This document shows positions 44,413 through 54,692 of a stretch of DNA of 64,000 nt, piece after piece (the first letter of the stretch is position 1; each line of letters begins with the position of its first letter). Where the stretch lies: NCBI GenBank assembly GCA_009746045.1, contig RPFO01000389.1, positions 2,067,638-2,131,637 on the forward strand. Direction: 5' to 3'. This DNA comes from Mesostigma viride (lineage: Eukaryota > Streptophyta > Mesostigmatophyceae > Mesostigmatales > Mesostigmataceae). A program made the position numbers and the translations under genes. The notes beneath the pieces were generated by a model. The model saw only the letters and a list, made by a program, of their open reading frames with translations. It searched no databases and had not been told where the DNA came from.

Positions 44413-44796
44413 AACTCCCAGTTCCTAGAAGCCAAGAAGAATAAAACAACAACCTCCACAAAACAACACAACAATAAACAGGAAGTCCACCACCTCTTGG
44501 GACAAGCAAGTGGGTTTTTACATCCCCAAAGGGCCTCCTATCTCAGTATCATCTGATCATGTCAACCCTGAATAAGACAAATTCACCCACAGATGAAATG
44601 TCATCAAGTGACTAACACACAGGCAACCATGCCTGGATAATACAACTGCAAAGCTACCATGAACTCAGAACTGTCATTGCTGGAAATCTGGACTGGACAT
44701 CAGAACTGGTCGCCTCCATTCTGGATCCCCACCTCACTCCACAGCCCATCTCCAACCATCCTGGAACCCTTCACAGAGTGAACCAATCCCCCTTCT

Positions 44797-46052
44797 TCAT
44801 ATCCTTCCCCTCGTTCCAAACACTGGGAAATGCTCCACCATGGACACCAGATCTGGCCAGTTCCTGCTGACCTGAATATCCAAGCAGGTCTCAGCAGCCT
44901 TGCCCAACTCAGCTGAAAACCTACTGCACTGGGCAGGGTAGGACAGAGTGACCACAGCCTGTCGGAGGGGATCGAAGACCCAGCCACTGGCAGTCTTATG
45001 GCGACATAGCCAGCTGCTATAGGCCCACCACAGCTGTAGAAAGGCCTTGATAGGCCCCCACCTGGCGCCCAAGATGGGTACCAGCACCCTCAAAGGTGTG
45101 AGCCTGGCCCTCAGCTCGTTAGGGAACTTTGGTAACTGCAGCCCCACAAAGACTGTGCTGTCCTTTGTGGAAAACAAGACATCACAGAGCAGTTGGACGA
45201 CGGAGTAAGGTCAAACTCTCCCTGCTTGACAGCCTGCTCAAGTAGCTCAGTGTAGGTCTGGGAATATCCAACTGGCTTGAGCCCTGCAAAGGCGAGTCTC
45301 AGGTCACTGGGCAGAGCCTCCATCAAGTCCTGGCCCTCCACCGGCCTCATGTCAAACGAAGGCCACGGGTACACTGCAAAGACGGTGTGCATAATGTAAG
45401 CCACCATAGGTGACCCAATCTCACAGAGACTGGGGGGCAGACAGTCAAGGGCCAACTCTACCATACCCTCAGGTACTAGTTCACCCTCCTCCACCACTGT
45501 CTGATCCAATGCCTGCATGGCTGTGTACAAGGATTTACACCACTCGCACTGTCCAGGAGCACAATTACGGTGGTCCAAGAACTGCTCCACCTGTTTTGTT
45601 GGGACAGCTGACCTGGGCAAGTGTACCACCACCTTAGGGGGTGGAGGAGCCTCCGTAGGAGAGGGGACTGAGACCACCGGGGTGGGGATAGCCTCCTGAG
45701 CTACTGGAGCCTCAGAAACTGCAGGCACAGCAGAACCCACAGTTGGAATGTGCCCAGCCCTCAAGTGTTCTGCCATCTGAGTAACCAGACCCTCCACATT
45801 AATCAACCTGGTTATCAAGGCCCCGTGACGCTGCTCGTGCCGTTGCTGATCATGTACCATACGCTGGAACAGATTGAGAAAATGGGCTTCCACAAACCCA
45901 GCGTCTTCCTGGATCGAAGGGCCCGTGGCTCTGGGGCCAGCGTAGTCGTGCTGAAAGACATACGTAGCCCTCACGTCCTCTTGGGTTCGTGCAGGTGGCC
46001 TGGGTGTCCCCTCAGGATGGGAGTCGGCCATGGCTGGCAACCACAGACACAA
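44797..46052 (-). CDS. Extra 3' ORF of element 3, unknown function
   Basis: After the chromodomain a further ORF begins at MADSHPEGTPRPPARTQ (ATG about 46031) and runs to about 45190, then continues one base off to 44797 (FSTKDSTVFVGLQLPKFPNE). In all about 410 residues: a helical start (HFLNLFQRMVHDQQRHEQRH), a Pro-rich linker, then a folded part with CAPGQCEWCKSLY and LPPSLCEIGSPMVAY. No signal peptide or transmembrane helix is visible, so it does not look like an envelope gene. It may be a Gag-like or accessory protein. Confidence 0.6.
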
Positions 46053-46079
46053 AACACCAAAAAGAGGTGTTAGCAGTGC

Positions 46080-46568
46080 TCACTGGGAGCTATGAAGGGG
46101 AGCACACCGCTCAGAGCCCATGACATACCACTCAGGCAAGGTGATACCATGACGCTGACAATACTCTAGTACAGCAGAGTGACTGTTGGTGAGATCAGAC
46201 AACCACAGCCACGTAGCAGTCACCTCTAGCTCTCCCTTCCAGTGTACCTTAAACTGCAACTGTTTGGTACGACCTTTCCCCTTCACCCTGTGAGCCAACA
46301 ACCGCTCCACTTCATAGATCTTCTCCCCCTCAGAATCCAATTCATAAGGCAAAGGGGCAGACAATCTGCCTGGTAAGGTGTTGCGCCTGTACAGCTTCAG
46401 CTGGGCTAGGTGAAAAATATTATTCCTGAGCTTCCAGTGAGAAGGCACTTGGACCTGGACCACTGTACCATAGTGGAAGGTTGCCAACACTGGGTAAGGA
46501 CCCAACCAGAGTGGTTGCAGTTTCCTGCATTGCTCCTTCTCAGGCAGCACTCTGTTGGCTTCCAACAC
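46080..46568 (-). CDS. Integrase C-terminus (GPY/F) and chromodomain
   Basis: Residues 20-60 hold the GPY/F module (PLWLGPYPVLATF, then FHLAQLKLYRR). Residues 85-145 form a chromodomain: KIYEVERLLAHRVKG, LQFKVHWKG, then TWLWLSDLTN and AVLEYCQRHG. Chromodomains bind methylated histone tails (commonly H3K9me) and direct chromovirus integration to heterochromatin. It joins the integrase core at 46406-47154 by a one-base shift. Confidence 0.92.
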   Translation of the reverse strand: MLEANRVLPEKEQCRKLQPLWLGPYPVLATFHYGTVVQVQVPSHWKLRNNIFHLAQLKLYRRNTLPGRLSAPLPYELDSEGEKIYEVERLLAHRVKGKGRTKQLQFKVHWKGELEVTATWLWLSDLTNSHSAVLEYCQRHGITLPEWYVMGSERCAPLHSSQ

Positions 46569-47154
46569 ACCAAGTCCCCAGGAGCTACAAAGGAATGACT
46601 GGCCACCGTTTGCTGCCAGGCGTTAGTCAGGTACTTGTCCTGTGTCCTCAACAGCTGGGTAGCCACAATGCTGTGAGCCTCCTGGAAGGAAGCCAACAAC
46701 TGCTGGACTGAACCAAGACGTCGCTGGAAAGGGCCTTCAGCGTCTCTGTCAGGCAGTTCCAAGTCGAATGGTGTCAAGGGACACTGGCCATTGCAGATCA
46801 CGAAGGGGGACATCTGGTGAGGAGCCAGAGGAGAGTTGTTGATTGCGAACTCTATGAAAGGTAGCTTCTTGTCCCAGTCCTTGTTGTCGTGGTACAATAG
46901 TGCTTTTGACACTCCCTGACAATTCTGTTCATCCTCTCCACCGCCCCAGTACTGGCACACCTGTATGCCACACCGAATGCCAGCTTAGTGTCTAGGATGT
47001 CAAAGAATGACTTCCAAAACCCTGACAGCCAAAGGGGGTCCTGATCAGTGATGATCACTCTAGGCATGCCGTGCAGACGGTAGATCTCCTTCATAAACAA
47101 ATCCACACACTGTGCAGCGGTGAGATGAGTATTGCAAGGAATCAGATGGCACAT
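46406..47154 (-). CDS. Integrase core, second half (frame-broken)
   Basis: Two overlapping frames carry VIITDQDPLWLSGFWKS (second catalytic Asp) at 46852-47154 and, one base off, the region after the catalytic Glu (GAVERMNRIVRE, KKLPFIEFAINNSPLAP, NGQCPLTPFDLELPD) at 46570-46960. The first Asp lies at the end of the upstream ORF (TMDFICGLPMSDGG). Confidence 0.85.
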
Positions 47155-50100
47155 CCTGGAAGCCTGTCCATGACCACAAGGATCCTGTCATTGCCACCAT
47201 CTGACATGGGAAGACCACAGATAAAATCCATAGTCACACTGATCCAAGGGCGCAGGGGAATGGGCATAGCCATGGGAAAGATGGGCGTGGCTTGGTTCCT
47301 GACCTTATTTCTCTGGCAGGAGTCACAAGAATCCACATAGGCCTTAACATCCTGATAAAGGCCAGGCCACCAAAACCTCTGCTGCACCTCATGAAGTAGC
47401 TTAGCATAACCAGGATGACACGCAGTCACATCGTCATGGAAACAATGTAACACTGTGGGAATGGCCATCTCAGGCACATACACTTTTCTAGTCACCGTGT
47501 GCTCTGCATCATGAGTGTGAACATACAGAACGCCCTCCCAGTATTCTACAGGTCTATTGCCAAAGTTGCCCCTCTGGATAGCTGCAGTAGCCATGTCCTC
47601 CGTCTTGGTGAAGGCCTTGATGACGTCCAGCAGGGAAATATTTAAAGGATTAGGCAACACCAGGTCCTTGTCAGGTCCCAGGGGCTGCATCTGCATCTCC
47701 TCTTCCTGCCCAGGGCTAGCCACCAACTGCTTGGATGAGACAGTAGTAGCTATAGGCCCTTTTGACCTTGCCATCACCTGAGAGGCCAACACCTTGGACC
47801 GGCCTACCAACACAGGGTCCATGACCCACTTCCTGGGCCTACCTCTGCTGCGCCTAGCAGGGCCTCCCTCACCTGGCTGCACTGTGGGAGTGGGCACCAC
47901 ACCTTCAGGACTTCTCCTAAGACTGTCAGACAGTGACTGGACACCCTCCTGGACGCCTGTCAACTCTGGGACAGAGCCCTGGTCGATGAGCATCACGGGA
48001 CCACCGTTATTCCCTACAGGTGGTGTCAACAGTTGAGAAACCTTCTGGTTGTTGGCCTGAGCTCTAGTCAAGGCTCCACACTCTACCACAGAAATCAGGG
48101 CAGCACAGATGTCCAAGTCCTCATGAAAACTTCCCATCAAATCCCTCCTCCTGGACAGGGCGTCAGGCACCACATTCTGCGTACCAGGAATGTACCTCAC
48201 AGAGAAAGGTCCAAACCCCCCCAGGAACTCCATCCATCCAGCCATCCTCTTACTCATCCGGGTCTGTTCCAACACATGTACCAAGGGCCTGTGGTCAGTC
48301 ATCAGGGTAATAGACTCGTTGCCCTGCCCATCCTTGGCGCTGCTGGCCACAGAAAACTGGCCCCCTTCAGTAGGTGTTCCCACTTGTGACAGGCCACCAC
48401 CAATCCCACAGCTCTGCTCATGAACAGGGTAGTTACGTTCTGCAGACGTCATACTCCTGGACATGTATTCCACTGGTTGAGGGCCCTTACCATGATCTTG
48501 CATTAGTACTGCACCAATAGCACCCTGTGAGGCATCAGACCTAACCTGGTATGGCAAGTCTGGGTTGGGGCCCACCAACAAGGGAGCAGTGGTAAGCTTC
48601 TGCTTCAACACATCAAAAGCTTGCTGGCATGCTGCAGTCCACTCAAAGGGAACATCCTTCTTGAGCAGGGCTAACAGGGGACCAGAGATGGCCGCCATGT
48701 CAGGGATGAACCGTCGGTACCAGCCCACCAGGCCCAGAAAGGATCTGACATCCTGAGCTGACTTCAACACAGGCCACTCCAAAACAGCAGAGACCTTGCT
48801 GGCCTCAGGAGTCATACCTGCAGCGCTCAGCTGGTAGCCCAGAAACTTCACCTCTTGGCCCCACTCCACCTTGGACCTCTTCACCGACAGATGATACTGA
48901 TGGATCACCTTAAGGACCTCCTCCACGTTCTCCAGGTGCTCCCTGAAGGTACGAGAGTGTACCAGAATGTCGTCCAGGTAGACGACCACACAAGTCCTGA
49001 AGACCACCCTGGTAGTGTCACACAAGTGGGCAATGTCCTTGAACCTGGGGTTGCGAAGGTCAGGTGAGATCTGGGGCAGGGCATTTCCAGTCAGGTGGCC
49101 AAAGATGGCATTGACAAACATCTGCATAGTGGCAGGACTGTTAGAGGCACCCATGGGCATTACTGTCCACTGGAACTGTCCCCATGGGGTAGAAAAGGCC
49201 GTCTTGGGGATGTCCTCAGTAGCCACCCTGATCTGCCAGAAAGCATGCCTGAGGTCAAACTTGGTAAAGAAGGCAGCTCCTGCAGTCCTCTCCAGCAACT
49301 CATCAATTCTGGGCAGAGGGTACCTGGACTTGACAGTCACCTTGTTCAGTCCCCTCAGGTCAATGCACAACCTCCACCCCCCATCATGCTTGGGTACAAG
49401 CAAACACCCAGAACTGAAAGGACTGTTAGCTGGGAGGATCAGACCAGCCTCCAACAGGCCAATAAGTATGGTCTTCAGCTCTGCCATCTCTGCAGGGCCC
49501 ATCCTGTACATAGGCACAAAAGGAGGACGAGCACCCTCTACCAACTTGATGACATGTGTGATGGGTCCCTCAGGAGGATACTGGGGCATCTTGTCCTCAA
49601 AGATGGCTCCATACCTGTCCAACAAGGCATCATGCTGCTGTTGTTGCTCAGTGGTGACAGTAGAACTGACAGCATTGACAGAATGACCACTAGCAGACTC
49701 AGGTTCATTAGGCACCAAATGCAGGAAAAAGATGTGTTCCACTGGATAGGTGGCCAAATAAGACAGAGTATGCTTGGCAGACCACACATGCTTCAGTAGG
49801 GCAGCCCGTTTCTCCTCCAAAGTCGGCTCTTGATCCACCCCTTTCGCACCTGCTTCCCCTCCCTTGCCATCATTGACAGCTGTCTGTGTGGAACAGCACT
49901 CAGTGGCTGTTCTTCTCCCCCCTGGCAACACACAGGTAGCATCCCACACTGTCCCATCCTTGAACTGGACCACCCTGTCAGGCCAAGAAATAGCAGGATT
50001 GGTGTCAGACAACCATGGGATCCCCAAAATCACATCTGCTGCCGTGAGGGGAATGACATCTGCTGTCACTTCCAAAGTCTGGGATGAACAAACTTGGAAG

Positions 50101-50411
50101 ATGAGCTGCACATAGCCAGGTGAGCAGCTTCTCCTGCCATCAGAATACTGCACCATGACAGGTGTGGGGTGGGCCAACACAGGCAACTTCAACTCCTGCA
50201 CCAAGGATGCAGCAATATAATTACTGCCAGCACCAGAATCAATCATAAACAAGCAAGCTGGCTGAGCCAAGGGGACTGGCACGTTGAGGAGCCTAGCCTG
50301 AAACTTGAGTAAGTGACCTGGTACAGGAGGACCCACAGGGACAGCAGGGTCAGAAGCACCCACAGTGTTCACTGGCCTAACGTCAACAGCAGGCAGGTCA
50401 GACCTGGCCAT
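47142..50411 (-). CDS. Pol: protease, reverse transcriptase, RNase H and integrase start (1089 residues)
   Basis: Protease: FMIDSGAGSNYIAASL (residues 55-70) and ADVILGIPWLSD. RT: LCIDLRGLNKVT, YPLPRIDELLE, FDLRHAFWQI, MPMGASNSPATMQMF, then an insert (GNALPQISPDLRNPRF) before catalytic VVYLDDILVHS. RNase H: RSDASQGAIGAVLMQD and LMTDHRPLVHVLEQ, ending VPDALSR. Integrase: HHCC finger HPGYAKLLHEVQQRFWWPG...CDSCQ, then TMDFICGLPM. A 180-residue spacer with PRRSRGRPRKW (AT-hook-like) lies between RNase H and integrase. The start overlaps the end of Gag by 14 bases in another frame. Confidence 0.95.
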   Translation of the reverse strand: MARSDLPAVDVRPVNTVGASDPAVPVGPPVPGHLLKFQARLLNVPVPLAQPACLFMIDSGAGSNYIAASLVQELKLPVLAHPTPVMVQYSDGRRSCSPGYVQLIFQVCSSQTLEVTADVIPLTAADVILGIPWLSDTNPAISWPDRVVQFKDGTVWDATCVLPGGRRTATECCSTQTAVNDGKGGEAGAKGVDQEPTLEEKRAALLKHVWSAKHTLSYLATYPVEHIFFLHLVPNEPESASGHSVNAVSSTVTTEQQQQHDALLDRYGAIFEDKMPQYPPEGPITHVIKLVEGARPPFVPMYRMGPAEMAELKTILIGLLEAGLILPANSPFSSGCLLVPKHDGGWRLCIDLRGLNKVTVKSRYPLPRIDELLERTAGAAFFTKFDLRHAFWQIRVATEDIPKTAFSTPWGQFQWTVMPMGASNSPATMQMFVNAIFGHLTGNALPQISPDLRNPRFKDIAHLCDTTRVVFRTCVVVYLDDILVHSRTFREHLENVEEVLKVIHQYHLSVKRSKVEWGQEVKFLGYQLSAAGMTPEASKVSAVLEWPVLKSAQDVRSFLGLVGWYRRFIPDMAAISGPLLALLKKDVPFEWTAACQQAFDVLKQKLTTAPLLVGPNPDLPYQVRSDASQGAIGAVLMQDHGKGPQPVEYMSRSMTSAERNYPVHEQSCGIGGGLSQVGTPTEGGQFSVASSAKDGQGNESITLMTDHRPLVHVLEQTRMSKRMAGWMEFLGGFGPFSVRYIPGTQNVVPDALSRRRDLMGSFHEDLDICAALISVVECGALTRAQANNQKVSQLLTPPVGNNGGPVMLIDQGSVPELTGVQEGVQSLSDSLRRSPEGVVPTPTVQPGEGGPARRSRGRPRKWVMDPVLVGRSKVLASQVMARSKGPIATTVSSKQLVASPGQEEEMQMQPLGPDKDLVLPNPLNISLLDVIKAFTKTEDMATAAIQRGNFGNRPVEYWEGVLYVHTHDAEHTVTRKVYVPEMAIPTVLHCFHDDVTACHPGYAKLLHEVQQRFWWPGLYQDVKAYVDSCDSCQRNKVRNQATPIFPMAMPIPLRPWISVTMDFICGLPMSDGGNDRILVVMDRLPGCAI

Positions 50412-51855
50412 GACAGAAGGATGACCTGGGGACCCAACTAGTTTTTTGACTCAGGTGGGTCTGGGAGTGCTCCACTGCCCGATGGTGGAAGCTGCTCAGG
50501 TGGTGCTGGAGGCTCATCCTCGTCCCCCCATCCTCCTCATCTGCCAGCAGCTGCATGAGAGCGTTCACCATCCTACGCTTATCCTGTCTGCTGAAGGGCC
50601 GAGCGCGGGACTGGAACCTCCCAGAGGGCTGGAAGTTGGGCTGGAACCCTGGCTGCATCCGGTGATCGCCAGCAGGAACGCCAGGAGGAAGGTTGGGTGG
50701 CCTGGGAGATGGCAGGGCGCCAAAAGGTCCTCTCGTGGCAGGGGGAAACTGGTCCCGTCTAGGGCAGTCCCGTGCAAAGTGACCTGGCTGGTTGCAGATA
50801 AAACAGTTACCCTGGGTGGGATCCAAGGCATTGAGCTCCCCCAGGAGGTCATCCAGCTGGTTCAGGGACTTCTTGATGGGTGGCACTGGCGTGGCCACAG
50901 GCTCCCACTTGACAGAAAAAGCAGGCACACGACAAAGGGTGAGCACATAAGACAACACCTTGTCCCATTGCCAGTCCACGTAGTCGAACTGGGAGAAGTG
51001 CTTGTCCACATCCAGTCGCACGTGTGGAGCCATGCCATGCAGTAGTCTGTGAAGCGCCTCTGCGTCAGAGCATTGGGGAATCTTGGCTCTAAGGTTGGTG
51101 AATTGCTCCACGAACTGTGGCAGCGTCAAACCAGCCTGCGTACAGTTAGCCAGTGCGTCCCGATCCATGCGAAGCTGATCCTGGGGTAACAGAAACCGGC
51201 GAAAGCCCAATAGGAGAGAGGGGAGGTCGGTACACGCACGTCCAGCCACAGAACGCAAAAACTCATCAAAACGGTCGCTGGCACTGTCGCTCATCCGCTG
51301 CCTAACCATTCTCTTCTGGATGTCCATCGTGAGACGTTCCTCTGCCTTGGGCCCGTAGTTGGCGAAGTGGATAGCGAAGACATCCTGAAACTTGGTGGAG
51401 AAATGGTCGAAGCTGCGATGGGTAAGGTTGGTCAGCGATAGCTTGTCTACCGACTCCACCTTGGGAAAAGGAACAGTACGAGGATACAAAGACGTGAGCT
51501 CCATCACTGGGGCGTGTGGTGCATTCTGACTCTCCGGCAATGTCGCAGCCACCGAGAGCCGTGGAGGCTCATGCCCCTGTGCATCTGTCCCTTCATCAAC
51601 AAAAGGAGCGTCAACCGCATATACCCTTCGTATACCCAGTGTTGGAGACGGTTGATCCACGAAAACAGACTCTCCATCGCCCGCCTGCCCTTGCGACTCA
51701 AGTTGCTGCACACGCGCAATAGTCCTACCCACACTCTTCTCCAGCGCTTCCGCCACACTTCTAGCTCTCGCAGCTTCCTCACGTTCATGTTGTAATCGAA
51801 TTTTCTCCGCTGTCAGCTCGTCAGCCGCTAGCCGAGTGCCGTCTCGCCCCGGCAC
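50398..51855 (-). CDS. Gag with CCHC zinc knuckle
   Basis: A 485-residue ORF. Coiled-coil start (ADELTAEKIRLQHEREEAA), capsid-like helices (DHFSTKFQDVFAIHF, MRQRMSDSASDRFDEFLRS, LTLPQFVEQFTNLRAK), then the nucleocapsid knuckle CFICNQPGHFARDC near residue 365 and a Pro/Arg-rich tail. It packages RNA. Its N-terminal part continues upstream one base off in 51828-52187 (MSNPETQPPLSSKR start), so the real start is probably about 52185 with an indel near 51845. Confidence 0.93.
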   Translation of the reverse strand: MPGRDGTRLAADELTAEKIRLQHEREEAARARSVAEALEKSVGRTIARVQQLESQGQAGDGESVFVDQPSPTLGIRRVYAVDAPFVDEGTDAQGHEPPRLSVAATLPESQNAPHAPVMELTSLYPRTVPFPKVESVDKLSLTNLTHRSFDHFSTKFQDVFAIHFANYGPKAEERLTMDIQKRMVRQRMSDSASDRFDEFLRSVAGRACTDLPSLLLGFRRFLLPQDQLRMDRDALANCTQAGLTLPQFVEQFTNLRAKIPQCSDAEALHRLLHGMAPHVRLDVDKHFSQFDYVDWQWDKVLSYVLTLCRVPAFSVKWEPVATPVPPIKKSLNQLDDLLGELNALDPTQGNCFICNQPGHFARDCPRRDQFPPATRGPFGALPSPRPPNLPPGVPAGDHRMQPGFQPNFQPSGRFQSRARPFSRQDKRRMVNALMQLLADEEDGGTRMSLQHHLSSFHHRAVEHSQTHLSQKTSWVPRSSFCHGQV

Positions 51856-52393
51856 CGTGTTGTAGCCAAAACGAATAGCCGAACCGTATTCGGGTGCTGG
51901 CGAACGCGTGTCCCCACGTTGGAGAACCGTGGTCCACCTCTACCAATGCCACGCAGGGAGGGCTCGCCTGGTTGCACACCGAGGGGCAAGATGGAGAACT
52001 TTGGGCCGACCGACAGCGAATATCTGCGGGAAGCAGACATTAAGGTGGTATCTCCAAATAGTTGACGTCTGGGAGTAGATGATGAAACCCTTTCATCACC
52101 GGTCGTCCGTTGAGCTGCTAAAGATGTGGTTGCATCTTCAACTCTCTTACTTGATAACGGTGGTTGTGTCTCCGGGTTACTCATCACTCCATGGGTCGCG
52201 CATGCCGGACTGGGGAACGTTAGAGACTTATGGGCTCAAGGCAGTTCTCAGAGCAAGACTGTCACATAAGGATGAGTCACACTCTTAAGAACTGTCCGAA
52301 TACACAGCATAACGTACCCTCTCTGGGTCTGGCAAGAATTCCATTGTTAATCGTGAACTAATACTGTCAAGACAACCAACACCTAGGTAGAAA

Positions 52394-52406
52394 CCTCCGA
52401 TACCAA
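52394..52406 (-). other. Primer binding site of element 3
   Basis: Immediately inside the 5' LTR the minus strand reads TTGGTATCGGAGG, close to TGGTATCAGAGC, the common complement of initiator methionine tRNA. Confidence 0.8.
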
Positions 52407-53108
52407 TGTAACGACTAAAAATGTTGTGTTTGCAACAGCCTCAGTATCAACATTAGCGTGAAAAGATCTTTATACCTGGGTTGGAGTCGCGACAGATAAC
52501 TTCACGTCCAGAGAAGCAATGAAGATGGATCTTCAACAGTTAAGGGAATGAGTCCCCACCCTTGTTAGACACAACAGACAAGTTATATCCAAGTCGACTA
52601 TCTGTTGAAGTTATAGTTGACTTTTGGCAAGGGTTGTTTGATTGATGAAACAAGGAAACCCTTGAATTACACCATAGCTTTAGCTCTCACGTACGCACAC
52701 ATGCACGGCCGCCCAAACAGGATAAAAGTCATCGTGCACGCAGCATCCATCCAACCCTAACCCGGAAGGACCAATCAAAAGTGAGGATCACTCAAGATAA
52801 GATCTTAACCTCCGAATCCTCCACACAACACAAAGCCAGCACATACGAAATCTCAATGACCTGGAACCAAATCCACCAGGTACAACGGTACTGCAGAGAA
52901 TCTATGACTGACTAAACAACACCATGCAAAGTACCCTACGTGGATCAGGCCACGACCACTGAGGGTAGAACAATAGATTCGACAGATCTCAGCAGGCCCA
53001 ATATCTATCAGACGTCGAAGCCTCCTAACTTCTCAAATAATTGTCCTAAAGAACTCATAATAAGATTCAACAGTAGGAAAACTTTGGATGTAACATTTGG
53101 TTGTTACA
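52407..53108 (-). repeat. 5' LTR of element 3
   Basis: 702 bp, TGTAAC...TTACA. On the sense strand it drives transcription of the element. Followed on the plus strand by TCCCCCCACATG of the minisatellite. Confidence 0.95.
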
Positions 53109-54397
53109 TCCCCCCACATGCATTTATTCATGCCAGCAACCCCCCACATGCATTTATACGTAGCAGCACCCCCCCACATTTATTTAAACATGCCATCACC
53201 CCCCCACATTTATTTATTCATGCCAGCAACCCCCCCACATTTAATTATTCATGCCAGCAACCCCCCACATTTAATTATTCATGACAGCACCCCCCCACAT
53301 TTATTTATTCATGCCAGCACCCCCCCCACATTTATTTATTCATGCCAGCAACCCCCCACATTTATTTATACGTAGCAGCACCCCCCACATTTAATAATTC
53401 ATGCCATCACCCCCCACATTAAATTATTCATGCCATCACCCCCCCACATTAAATTATTCATGCCATCACCCCCCCACATTCATTTATTCATGCCAGCAAC
53501 CCCCCACATGCATTTATACGTAGCAGCACCCCCCCACATTTATTTATTCATGACAGCACCCCCCCACATTTATTTATTCATGCCAGCAACCCCCCACATG
53601 CATTTATACGTAGGAGCACCCCCCCACATTTAATTATTCATGCCATCACCCCCCACATTCATTTATTCATGCCAGCAACCCCCACATTTATTTTTTCATG
53701 CCAGCAACCCCCCACATGCATGTATACGTAGCAGCACCCCCCACATTCATTTATTCATGCCAGCACGCCCCCACATGTAATTATTCATGCCAGCAACCCC
53801 CCACATTTATTTATTCATGCCAGCAACCCCCCACATGTATTGATACGTAGCATCAACCCCCCACATGTATTTATACGTAGCATCACCCCCCCACATTTAT
53901 TTATTCATGCCAGCAACGCCCCACATGCATTTATACGTAGCAGCACCCCCCACATTTAATTATTCATGCCAGCACCCCCCAACATTTATTTATTCATGCC
54001 AGCAACCCCCCACATGCATTTATACGTAGCAGCACCCCCCACATTTATTTATTCATGCCAGCAACGCCCCACATTTATTTATTCATGCCAGCAAACCCCC
54101 ACATGCATTTATACGTAGCAGCATCCCCCCACATTTAATTATTCATGCCATCACCCCCCCACATTTATTTATTCATGCCAGCAACCCCCCACATTCATTT
54201 ATTCATGCCAGCAACCCCCCTCATGCATGTATACGTAGCAGCACCCCCCCGCATTCATTTATTCATGCCAGCACGCCCCCACATTTAATTATTCATGACA
54301 GCACCCCCCCACATTTATTTATTCATGCCAGCAACCCCCCACATGTATTGATACGTAGCAGCACCCCCCCACATGTATTTATACGTAGCATCACCCC
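53109..54397. repeat. 30-bp minisatellite array, last block
   Basis: About 43 units continuing the higher-order unit interrupted at 43688. Ends at ACGTAGCATCACCCC, where unique sequence starts. Confidence 0.97.
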
Positions 54398-54398
54398 G

Positions 54399-54503
54399 CT
54401 CGACGGAATGTGTGCCGACATCAGGATGAGCAAGGAGCTCGACAAGTGGCTTACTACGCTGGTGATCAAGGATGAAGCCCCGGAGGGGCCGGCACCGACT
54501 TAA
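54399..54503 (+). pseudogene. Truncated terminal exon of an unknown gene
   Basis: 34 open codons (LDGMCADIRMSKELDKW, then LVIKDEAPEGPAPT) end in TAA at 54501. The sequence is GC-rich with coding character and is cut off on its left by the minisatellite. A degenerate 22-bp palindrome (54516-54535) lies right behind it, as in the introns of the gene at 8182-16755. Probably the 3' remnant of a host gene. Confidence 0.45.
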
Positions 54504-54692
54504 ACTAGAAATTGGGGTCTCGCTGCGGGTAGACGACGCCCTAGTTTCGGCTCGTATTATATCTATAGAGTGGGGCTTCAGTAGGGTGTAAAAAGGTGCC
54601 CGCATATATTGTTTATATTTTTCGAGATCTTTCTGTGGTCAAGTTTAAGGATAGTTGATAAGTTTTTGCGGCCTTCAATTAACAGTTATTAA
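54504..54692. other. Non-coding spacer
   Basis: Palindrome copy GGGTCTCGCTGCGGGTAGAC at 54516, then AT-rich sequence up to the TTAA at 54689-54692. No gene seen. Confidence 0.6.

Larger units (their letters stand above)
43689..53108 (-). mobile_element. Chromodomain Ty3/gypsy retrotransposon (chromovirus-like), element 3
   Basis: LTRs at 43689-44392 and 52407-53108 (TGTAAC...GTTACA, about 99 percent identical by eye). Minus-strand order: 5' LTR, PBS, Gag with zinc knuckle, PR-RT-RNase H-integrase, chromodomain, an extra 3' ORF, polypurine tract, 3' LTR. Near-identical LTRs mean recent insertion. It splits one higher-order unit of the minisatellite. Single-base shifts near 51845, 47150, 46565-46950 and 45185 break the coding regions. 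Confidence 0.95.

Noticed and set aside
43681-53115. A clear target-site duplication for element 3
   Set aside because: Flanks are poly-C (CACCCCCC and TCCCCCCA), so a duplication cannot be told from the repeat itself.
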